Below, one piece after another: positions 35,601-47,297 of a DNA stretch of 64,000 bases (positions within the stretch are counted from its first letter, which is position 1; every line of letters begins with the position of its first letter). The notes under the pieces are model-generated. The model was given only the letters and a program-made list of their open reading frames with translations. It was not told the origin of the DNA and searched no databases. The position numbers and the translations under genes are program-made. The stretch is from Tribonema minus (Eukaryota; Sar; Xanthophyceae; Tribonematales; Tribonemataceae). The stretch spans positions 744,001 through 808,000 of the forward strand of contig JAFCMP010000501.1 in the NCBI GenBank assembly GCA_017506865.1, given 5' to 3'.

Positions 35601-38600
35601 TGTCAAATCACATCGGTGCACATAACGCCATGCGCCTAGAGTAGTGATGTGATGGTCAAGGATGAATCCGAGGGCATTAACCAGTTGAAGTGTGACATGT
35701 CAGTGCACTCCTGACAAAAGTGCAGCAGATGCTCAACCTAACACTAGCCCATGAGTGGGAGGCCGACACTGCCAAAATAACTGGCGCTCATCAAGAGCGC
35801 TCAAGCTTCATGATGTATCAACAAACTTGAAGTACGTACGCATATCATGAACCTCAAGACCGGCTCAAAATCGCACACATTGAGTCAATGGTCGCAACTT
35901 TTGTTGGCGCCACTTCGTCGACGAGAGCGCACTGCACAAACATTGCCCTCTCCATAAAACATCTTTCACAAGTATGTGTTCACAAGTTTCTGTTCACAAG
36001 TGTGTGTTCACAAGTGTGTGTTTACAAGTGTGTGTTCACAAGTGCGTGTTCACAAGTGACAGGCATTACTGGCTTGCGCGCCGCCTCATCACATGTTGCT
36101 GAGCGTCTTAGGAAATACCCCCGCCACCTGCTCCTCCACAAATTGAGCACTGGTCTCAAAGCCGCTCACGCCCAGAAACGCCGTTGACACGCCAAAAAAC
36201 AGTGCCGTCCAAAACGTCCCCCGCACCCGCCCCCCTGCCAGAATAACGTCCGGATAGCCGGCCTCGATGTTTGCGTGCAGCGTCGCTGAGTTGAACGCTA
36301 CGTATACGCTGGAGAGCAGGCACACGGCTGTGAGGGTAAGCACGTGCAGGGCAAATATGCCCACGGCCACTCGCGCGCTTTCGCTGACGCCGAATGCCGT
36401 CAGGCACGCAAAGAAGAGCAGCAGCAGCACTGTGCCGTAGACCAGGTGCACCTGAGAAGAAGAAAAGCAGCAGCAGTGGCACGAGGACTGAGTGTCAATC
36501 AGAGGCGGCATGGCGTTGTATGGTCTGCATACATGCATACATACACTTGCCTTCTGTGCTGAACATCATCATGGAACAAAACAGATGGTCGATAGTGCTT
36601 CAAATCAAGCAATGATGCTTTCAAGCTCCAGTATGATGGCCCTGTGTGCAGTGGGCAGCGCTTGTGTACACAGGGCATATACATGCTTCAAAGTAGATGT
36701 ATATGCGGGTGTGTGTGTATGTGCCAACGTGCATGTGCGGTATGTAGGCTTGCAGCACTAGCTCTAACCCTAACCCTAACCCCAAGTGCTCTCAATCCAA
36801 ATGCAGTACCTGCACAAGCAACAGCACGAACGGCCGAAGCTACCGACCCCTAATAACCCTACCTGATGAGGAACATATGCCTTCCCTTGTTACTAGCTAA
36901 GAGGCCATGACCATAGAGCGATGCTCACGACATAGCACAGCAGCACATGTGATGTACATGACACAGTCATTACTTGACGGATGCTGCATCTCAATACGGC
37001 CCGCACTAGGCAGCTGGAATGATCAACAAGGTCGACCTCCAAGCACATCTCTTGCCAGTTATGCCTTGTATACATGCTTGAATACCATCTGGCACATGCT
37101 GATGCTGCAAAGTACTCTTGGGGAACATTGTTGTGTAACTGATGACAAAGTCAGGGTCTTCGCCAGGGAGTCATGATGGGACAACATGACCAATATCACA
37201 CGTTATCGCATCAAATCTGGCGTTGGTCGAATGGTAATGCTCACCTGTGGGAACACCACGTGCAGGTAGGCGATCGCCGATGCAGCGCTGACAACACCCG
37301 TGGTCACATATGACAGCACTGTGACACATGCCGCTAACGCTGCCACGCTCTTGCTTGTCGCGTTGAGCTGCATTTGCACCACCACCACATCGCAAACACG
37401 CACAACATGCGGGGTGAAGATGGAGGCATAGGTGGGGTTGTACGCAGCGCACTTTGAGACAATGGTTGCGAGTACAAAGATGACTGCGCATAGTGCAAAC
37501 CAAGAAGGTCGTGTGCCCATGTCAATGTCACTGCAAGTGTCAACGAGCAGGCGATACCTAGTTTGATCACTACACGTAGGTGAAGCCACTACGGCGCAGG
37601 TTAGGGTGAGGGTTAGGGCCAAATTTAGGACTGAGCCACAGTCAACAGGATGCGATGGGAGTTTGACTCTGATATGGCCGCAGTACATGAAACACTGCAG
37701 ACGAAACCAGACTGCAATGCTCTTGAACATGCTGCTTAAAGAATCACTCTGTCAACAAAGGCTTGGGCCAGTGATCAATGCTGCGTCATTTTAACAACAA
37801 CCATGTCCATAATCAAGCAACACGTACGCATGTTCTGTTGCTGACATGAGCTGTGCAGCGCTGCAGGCAGTGACACCGTACACGTATCAGCTAATGTTGA
37901 ACTTCAATTACTGTTGCTCAGAGCGCATTAGACTATCGAGGTGGGCCCGTGGTACGGTCACACGGAATTTCCGGTTAGAATGAGGTTGCGGACACTATGT
38001 ACATACATAGTCTACACACAGGCAGCAGCGCTCACCAGGACGTTGTAACTGCCGCCATTGCTTGGGAGAGCACTGATTGCCTCGCAGTAAATGGACTGCA
38101 GCACAAGTGCATGGCAGCGCATGAGAGCGTCAGTCAGATGCATGCGTGCAATGGTGAACTGCAATGTTGACTTTGTTTCGTTCCACAGCTCATGACATCC
38201 TCAACGTGTCAATTTCCCCTGAAGCACTCTATGCGTGGGTTGCACTTTGTGTTTAGCTGTTGCTGTGCAGCTTAGCCGTCCGATTTCCTCCTGTTGTGCA
38301 CTAGTCGAGGCCTACAGCGTATCATACCAAGCACTCAAGCATCGGGAGTCAGAATGGTCTGTCGCAACTGCTGACTGACTGTCCGATGGCCTCCAAATCT
38401 TACAAGGACAAGCTCCAATCATGAGGCACATGACTGCTAATTGAAGTTGCTTTCTCACCTTGAACAAGTGCAGCACTCCTGCCACAATGAACAGACACAC
38501 TGGCGCCAGCACTCCCGCCGTTGCTGACACCAGGCCGCTGGTGTAGATGACGCTGGACAGAATGTCGTTTGCACAGATGGCGGTCGACATCCACTCTCCC

Positions 38601-38830
38601 AACAGATGTTTTGGCTTCGCCTGTCCTTCAATAAGCTCCAGCGGTCCTGCTGGCACATCAACCTTGTAGTGCCTGCCAAACCCCGGATGCTGAAAGCTCT
38701 CCACTGACAGCTTGCTAAGAGTCTGCCTGATCAGGTAGTGTGCGCTATCAGGGGTCGCATGGCTGAATGAATGAGATCGGTCATGTCCTCCGAGCTTTGT
38801 GGACTTCCAGCCCGTGCCCTTGGGCCCCAT
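32644..38830 (-). CDS. APC-superfamily amino-acid permease with a C-terminal soluble domain
   Basis: Seven minus-strand exons: 38830-38459, 38095-38036, 37367-37245, 36451-36093, 35402-35006, 34110-33679 and 32925-32644 (TAG), 674 aa, phases consistent. It is an integral membrane transporter for amino acids or cationic relatives. After about 75 cytosolic residues, TM1 is LLGEWMSTAICANDILSSVI, with the broken helix typical of the fold. Next come EAISALPSNGGSYNVL (family consensus P.NGG.Y), a run of hydrophobic helices, and GVSGFETSAQFVEEQ + VAGVFPKTLSNM, matching the conserved E..VEEQ.PGVFPKTL.NM segment. About 12 membrane spans are expected. The last about 140 residues form a soluble domain (VFFCKRDDLYVLNKAA; LIVHATSNPF; NMCFVTCSN) with alternating strands, possibly regulatory. 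Substrate not determinable. Minus-strand neighbour of actin. Confidence 0.9.
35966..36058 (+). repeat. 14-bp tandem array in a permease intron
   Basis: About six and a half copies of TGTGTGTTCACAAG with single-base variants lie within the intron between the fourth and fifth exons, ending 35 bp from the donor side. Confidence 0.9.
36764..36782 (+). repeat. Interstitial telomere-like CCCTAA tract
   Basis: Three consecutive CTAACC-type units lie in the permease intron at 36452-37244. Similar short tracts lie at 9144-9158, 14874-14889 (as TTAGGG), 46535-46545, 55582-55606 and about 62788-62799, all in introns or intergenic DNA. Confidence 0.9.
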
Positions 38831-40141
38831 TGTGCTACGATGGTCAGGCTACAGTACGCGGTGAACTTGAAGCTTCGCAAGCAAAACCATCGCTTGCTGT
38901 GATTCGCGCGTAGCCAGATCTCGGATAATGTCAAGGGCAATTCTCTGATTACAGGTTGAGGCTGAGGCTCGCTCACACTCTGCTCCTCACCCCTTAGGTT
39001 TTTCTCCAGTAACAGTTGAAGATGAGGGCAAAACAGTTGAATCAGGGTTACTTGGCAGATGATGCCATTTTTTTGCACACACACCATGGTGAGGCCTCAC
39101 GACCCGTAATTACAGATGATCAAATGTGCAACACTGTACAAGTGCACTCTCCGATGTGCAAAGTGGCTTGCAACCTGGCAGGTGGAGCACAAGCCACTGC
39201 CAATGACACTACAAGATGATAATTATCTCTATACATGTGGGAACAAGCTCTGCATAAACGTCCAGTCATGATGTATATGCGCGCAGCACAGCGCTCAACA
39301 AGCATTTCGCATACGCACCTGGACACGGCTTGGCAATGTTGCATGTGCTATCCAAATGCATGCTGACAAGAGAGCGACTGCCATGTACACGCACATGAGC
39401 ATACTGTACACCACGGAAAAACAAACCAAATGCGCACACTTGACACAGCTTGTTGACGTCTGCGCACAAGTCGACTTGCAAAAATTATTATCATGCTGTA
39501 CACCATGAAGACACAAGCCAAATGCGCACAAGTGACAAAACTCACCATGACGCCCATGCACAAGTCTCTTGCAAAATAGCCAAGGCACAGAATGCGCCAT
39601 GCCACCAATGCATACATACAAGGTGGTCACAATGTGACCAACATCATGCGATCAAGGCACGCCAGCCAACATAATCAAAACAAACAGGCAAGCGAGCAAG
39701 TCAAGGCAGCGAGCAGGCAAAACATGCAGCAGAAACACAGAGAACACATGCAGAGGGTGATGTGTTTGTTCCACTCCGCCATGATGGTGCGGAGGGTGGT
39801 GAGATTGGAAACTACCATAAGGCGCGCGGGATGAGCACTTAAGCCCATCAACCAACGCTCGCTTCCCTGTTGTTGCTTTGCACTTCTCGACAGCCCCAAT
39901 ACCGACAGCACGCGCAGGAGGCTGGTGCACTACACAGCGCTCAGCTGGGGACACCCGCAACACCCGCTACAGTATGCACACGGATCTGCCCTTGTCATCA
40001 CAGGTACATCTAACGCGGCGCGCAGACAGTCGCGCTCGCACCTCCCGACGCAGTCAACCGCGCTGCTGCTCGACAACAACAACAGAGCCGACCGCCCGCT
40101 TCTCTACACACAACAAGAGAGCGCCGTGCGCAGCAGCTCGC
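38831..40141. other. Intergenic region between actin 3' end and permease 5' end
   Basis: Both neighbours are on the minus strand, so this holds the actin 3' UTR (right end) and the permease promoter (left end). A two-copy repeat lies at 39399-39576. Nothing else was recognised. Confidence 0.55.
39399..39576 (+). repeat. Two-copy diverged tandem repeat (about 91 bp)
   Basis: (A/T)CTGTACACCA..CAA(A/G)CCAAATGCGCACA begins at about 39399 and 39491. Both copies end in TGCACAAGTC..CTTGCAAAA or a close variant. Confidence 0.7.
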
Positions 40142-41986
<1,845 letters not shown>

Positions 41987-42164
41987 GTTGCTGCTTGTTT
42001 GTTGCCGAAGCACAGTAGGGAGTGATGCATACGCAGACAATTTTTTTTTGCAAATCAAGCGCGGTGATGATCAGCATATGCCACTGCAGAAGCGCTTTCA
42101 AGCTAGCTCTAAAAGCAGCTGCTCGCTGTGAGTGGACTCAGCAGCGTGAGGGGGGAGCGTTACT
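41987..42164. promoter_or_regulatory. Shared 178-bp divergent promoter region (actin / PRMT9)
   Basis: The interval between the two ATGs. It includes a T9 run near 42042-42050, which may be nucleosome-depleting, and no clear TATA box. Actin is presumably far more strongly expressed than PRMT9, so the promoter should be asymmetric. Confidence 0.45.
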
Positions 42165-45100
42165 ATGCAGGACGATCCGGTGGTGCGAGCTGTAGCGCAA
42201 GCCAGAGCTTTCGCCCAGCAAGGCAAGCAGGCACAGGCGATAGCGTTGTGGCTAGACGTCCTCACCTCAGTGCCGGAGCTTAGATTGGAGCTGGAGGACG
42301 ACCTGGCGTCCAGTTTGCAAAGCTACACACAAACTCTCGTGCGACACGGCCATAAAGACAAGGCCAAATGGCTGTTTGGCAAGGCTGTCGAAGTGGCGCC
42401 TGGATCCTGCGCGCTGCTGCAGCACTTCGGCGCCTATCTCGTCAGCACTGGCGATGCTGCTGGTGGTATCGACAAGCTCAGGCAGGCCATTCAGGCCGAT
42501 CCATCGAACCTGCAAGCTTTGGCAGCCCTGCAAAGCGCCTGCGGCAATGCTGTGGGTGAGTGAAGCACAGCACTAAACACTATTGGAATTCAGATCGCGC
42601 TGTTGACGCAGTTTCTCTGGCATTATCCACAGCATAGGCTCACAACCCTTCAAGTGTTTCGTCAACCTGAACTTGAAATCTCAACACAGCTTTGTCAGGA
42701 AAGGCTCAGAGCACGAGGCTACAACTGTCGAATGGTACAGTAGCGGTGCGCCATGCTGTTCAGTTTTGTTACATGCTGGCAACCAGCTGTAAACGATAAC
42801 TTGCAGTGCAAGTGCGCGATTCATTGTGGTGCATGCTGGCAACCAGCTGTACGATAACTTGCAGTGCAAGTGCGCGATTCATTTTGGTGCATGGCTTGTT
42901 GCATGCTTGATGGCTACCTCCTATAGAAAGCAAGGTGTTGAGTTGAGTCATGTACAGTGCGCCAGGTGGTCTGACAAGCTTGTCGCCAAGCACAACATGA
43001 AGAAAATCTGCAGGATTTGCCTATGCCCGCCGCGAGCAACTGCTTTCCAACAATGCATTGCATCTGATGATGCACCTCAAGAAGCGTGACTGTGCTTGTG
43101 CACATTGGTGGCTCGTCAGAATACTCAGCATGATGAATGAGCTAGCGGGATGCTCTTGAATTCAACAACAAAAAACAGGTGCTGCTTGTGCTCAATGCTG
43201 CACCGCTTGCATGCATCCTCTCCTCGCCCACCTTCACAGTCGCCAATCCCTTAACAACGCTCACTGCCAATATTGGATCCTAATTCAACAAACACCGCCT
43301 GTCCGCATCTATGCAGATCGCTGGCACTTCCGAATGCTCAACGACACCGCGCGCAACTCGGCATACGCCCGTGCCATCCGCCGCGTCATGGCCGCTCGCC
43401 CCGGCTGCACCGTCCTGGACATAGGCGCTGGCACAGGGCTGCTGAGCCTGATGGCACTGCGCGCAGGCGCCTCACGCGTGTACGCATGCGAGACCAACGC
43501 CGTCCTCTGTCAAGTCGCAGCTCGGGCGGCAGCTGCGTCCGGCTACCAGGACCGCTTGACGCTGCTTCACTCTCACTCAGACGCTCTGGAGCGCGGGCGG
43601 GACCTGCCACTGGGGGGTGTCGATGTCATTGTCACGGAGCTGGTGGACTCTGGTCTGCTGGGGGAGCGCATTGTGGCAGTGCTCAGGAGTGCTGTGCGGC
43701 TGCTGGCTGGTGCCGGCGCGCTGGTTGTGCCGCGCGGGGCGACGGTCTGGGTGCAGCTGATTGAGAGCCAGGTATGTGATCATACTTGAAGTAGCTCTAG
43801 GCGTTGGATGTACTGATCTGTACCAGATTGTGCATTTGCTGCGTCCTCTGGTGTAACGTTCAATGGGCTTAGCTTGATGTACCGTTGTGATGTGATCGAC
43901 GCAGTCGAAACGCGCTTGTTGAAGTGAAATCTGCCTCAATTACAGGCGCCTGCCTCATGACCATCATGACCATGTTGAGTGAAGCAGCCACATGCAGCTA
44001 CAACACCTATGTGCCATGTATGCCATCATCCCTGACGCCATCTCACGCATGCTGCCCTGCCACTGCAGGAGACGCGCAATCGTACGCGCTGCGCCATCGG
44101 CCCTGCGCCAGACAGCAGCTGCAGCGCTGTTGTGGACGAACGCTACACATGCGAGCGCCTGCAAGACCTACACCACACGCCGCTCACTGCTCCAACGCAG
44201 GCTCTCAGCATCCAATTCCTGGCGCCTCTGCCGGATAATCCCAGCATAGTGTGTCTGCCGGTCACTGCGTCAGGCACGGTGGACGCCATTGCCGTGTGGT
44301 TTGACATGGATCTGGACGGCCACACTTCAGTTACCACGGCGCCTGACGACAGCAGCGCTCAACATCGCTGCTCCGGATGGGACCAGGCACTGTTCTTTGT
44401 CAAAGCCGACTGGCGCGTGCAGCGGGGAGAGCTGGTGCATCTGCCCTGCACGTACACGGACAGCTCGCTGCGGTTCCCCTTGCACGAGCCCACAGCCCTG
44501 AGCACGCCTCTCGCAGCAACAGCAACAGCAGGCACGTCACCTGTCCTCCCCGCTGCGCTACCTACCTATCGCCTGGGGGAAATGGACGTTGCCAGGTTCA
44601 ACGATGAGCGCTGCTGCGCTGCAAGTGGGCGTGCGATAGCGGCGGCGGTTGCGGGCAGCAAACACGTGCTCGACCTCAGTGGTGGGTGGTGGATGAGCTT
44701 CACCGCTTCAACTGCGAGAGCATGTGGCGCGTCAGCTGTTGAAGTTGCGTGCACAGGCGCGGCTGACGAGCAGGTCGCATGCTTGAAGAACGTTCTGCAG
44801 CAGCAGGAACAGCGCGCGGCACTCGGCGCCGCTCCCTGCGCTGTGCGCGTTCATGACGACATTGGCAGTGCACTTCAAGAGGCGGCGACGTCTGTTGAAG
44901 TTGTGGTCACGGAGCTGGTGGAGGGCTCGGGACTGCTGCGGCAGGGCGCACTTGAGGATCTGTTGCACGCACGGCGCGTTTGCTCGCGTGGAAGCGGACG
45001 CGCGTGTGTTACTGTGCCGTGTTCACTGCGCATGATGGTGCAGGGGTACAGCTGCGGCGGCCTGGAGGAGCAGCGCCGCGTGCTTGCCGATCGCACTGTG

Positions 45101-45508
45101 GACATCGATGTCAGCGCGCTGAATGCTTTCGGTGTGAATGTCTTTGGGGAGATGTGCCTGTCGCAGCACACTGCGCTGACAAGCGTAGAAGCCTCCCACG
45201 ACCTACTTGCTGTAGGTGGTGATCAGGCGGACTCGGATGCTTTCATTGTGCTTGCGTGTAGTGTCAGCGGCACCATGAATGCCGTCGGGTTTTGGTACGA
45301 AATGGGGTTAACACCAGGTGAAGATGGGGAAGTGTACAGCACATATACATACTCATCGCGTCATGTTGATGCAGGACTGCCGCACGACTTCACCTACTTC
45401 AGGCAGGCTGCGTACTTGTTAACTGAGCCCATTGATGTGGTGCTTGGACAACAAGTTGAGGTGCATTTGCGAGGGCCGACTGGCACCATACTAAATGTCA
45501 CAACTTGA
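42165..45508 (+). CDS. PRMT9: PRMT9-type protein arginine methyltransferase (TPR plus two MTase modules)
   Basis: Exons 42165-42555, 43317-43771 and 44069-45508 (TGA) give 761 aa; a split GAT codon joins exons 1 and 2. Residues 1-130 are helical TPR-like repeats (ALWLDVLTSVPEL, AKWLFGKAVEVAPGS, IDKLRQAIQADPSN). The first methyltransferase module follows: DRWHFRMLNDTARNSAYA, motif I VLDIGAGTGLLSL, acidic motif YACETN, and the double-Glu loop VTELVDSGLLGE. The second module is partly decayed: VLDLSGGWW lacks the GxGxG SAM loop, but VTELVEGSGLL persists. Such duplicated PRMTs (PRMT7/9) work as an intramolecular pseudodimer, and the N-terminal TPR makes PRMT9 the better match. Human PRMT9 makes symmetric dimethylarginine on the splicing factor SF3B2; the substrate here is unknown. 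Confidence 0.92.
42772..42891 (+). repeat. Two-copy 60-bp tandem repeat in PRMT9 intron 1
   Basis: CATGCTGGCAACCAGCTGTA begins at 42772 and 42832. Both copies contain CGATAACTTGCAGTGCAAGT and CGCGATTCATT with only a few differences. Confidence 0.92.
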
Positions 45509-47297
45509 ATGATATCTGAAGTGGGTGTGGCTCTGTTGTGTTATGGGTGTTTTCTCTGCTGTGACTGAGGTGCTGGCTGCCTCTTGTGAGTTGGCGTATA
45601 GCACTTGCAAATGCGTCGCCATGTTTGTATGCCTGCATCATAGTTGCATGTGTTTGCTGTGCACATCTAAGCGTGTCACAGTACCCAATGCTATTGTAAC
45701 CCAAATTTTGCAACAAGATGATGTGACATGTACATGGGAATCAACGGCTGCGCTGGGCTGTCTGCTTGCATGTGTTTTTGCCGGGCATTTTACTCTGAGG
45801 TATGAGCAGGTACTAAGGCATGCTAGCGTTGCCAACAGCCTGAGGGGTCAAGCTGCAACTCTCATTTGGGTCAGGAGTGGCTTACATACTGTTGAATTTT
45901 GTTGATGACCGCTTTTTGTGCCCGCTGTGCACTTTTTCTGAGATTAACCGATGTATTTGTTGTTGCATACACATGCCACATTTGCAAGCACATGTGCACA
46001 CAAGGCCATGAGACCTGCCTCTTCTGCTGGCAACATAACTTCAAGGCACTGTTATACATATGCCACATTTGCAAGCACACACAAGCCCATGAGACATGCC
46101 TCTTCTGCTGGCAACATAACTTCAAGGCACTGTTATACATATGCCACATTTGCAAGTACACACAAGCCCATGAGACATGCCTCTTCTGCTGGCAACATAA
46201 TGTCACGGCACTGTTTGTATAATGTCCTTGCCAAATGAACGTACTTGTTCGAGCTCTGCCATGGCCGTGGCCAGTATTCGGGACAATCCACAGTTGACAG
46301 CCGCTGACACACTGAGGGCCACCATGACCAGACAGCATTGAGAGCATCACAGGCAAGTCCAAGCAGTGACAGTAGTGATCGGTTTCAAAACTCTCGAGTA
46401 ATCATCAGTGGTCCAACCTATGTACCCTACCATACTCTGCATGCAATATTGGGAATTTGCACAAATGGTTCCCCCGTTTGGGCGACCTCACTATATTGGC
46501 ATAGACAGCGTATGCCCGCAGCGCAGGTAAGCCTAACCCTAACGCTTATCAAGGAACCACGCATCATTCAAGTGCACCATGGCATGTGACTAGGACTTGA
46601 AGAAACCGCCCCGGGACTGTCCTGGTATGAAAGTCAGAGTTGGAGAATAGGCATGCACGCATGTGGACGTCATCAGCATACAAACCATCTGCATACATTC
46701 TAGGTGAACGTATGCACATGACAGCATCGCGACGCCACGGCTTCTTTGCTGAAGATTTGTCTGTACTTGAACTTGGGGTGTAGCATCAGGCAGCATTGCG
46801 TTGAGGGGCTCCACGGTTGTACATCTTACACAAGGGCAAAACAGCAACACACGCAAGTAGGTTGCTGCCAGCCAGCAGTGTTGCAATGGCAACTCCATCC
46901 ATCATGTGCTGCAGCAGGCGTTGCAAGCAGGTCATGACAACACAATGATTGAGAGCAGGTTGCTGATGTATGATACAGTGTTTGGGTCAAACAACATCAA
47001 TTTATTTGTCGTGGCGAGCCGACACGAGAGCAAGTGTGCTGCAGCGGTGCGCACAAATGTCAACACCAGCCGTAACCACGCCAGTATGCATCAGCTCCAC
47101 CGCCAACACTCACACCTTCAAGTTCTTCCACTGTTGCACAGCATACGCCTGGCATGCCACACTAATGCGCTCGCTCTGCAGCGCAGCGATTGTAGCTGGC
47201 GGCTCATCGCCATCAACAATGGCATTTCCGCCACTGCAGCTCCCCGTCCAGCCAGAGAGCACAGCAAAACTGCGCGCTGTGCGTGCCGCCGCTGCTG
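45509..47297. other. Convergent intergenic region between PRMT9 and the CS-domain gene
   Basis: Holds two 3' UTRs. The one structured element is the tandem repeat at 45975-46220. A short CCTAACCCTAAC tract lies near 46535. Apart from the repeat-borne open frame described separately, no coding segment was recognised. Confidence 0.5.
45905..46222 (+). other. Open frame over a tandem repeat with a Cys/His finger-like pattern
   Basis: Three units (starting about 45975, 46062 and 46143; steps 87 and 81 bp, both multiples of three) read in one frame as CHICKHTQAHETCLFCWQH plus a short linker. Each unit has C-x2-C-x5-H-x2-C-x2-C-x2-H spacing (the first carries a two-residue insertion). An ATG lies at 45905 and the stop at 46220-46222. 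The copies are too similar in DNA to test selection, and the opposite strand is also open across the repeat. It could be a small zinc-binding protein or non-coding minisatellite. Composition resembles the neighbouring non-coding DNA. Confidence 0.25.

Noticed and set aside
45871..46362. Minus-strand repeat-containing frame over the tandem array
   Set aside because: Open only because unit lengths are multiples of three; no ligand pattern and no start context.
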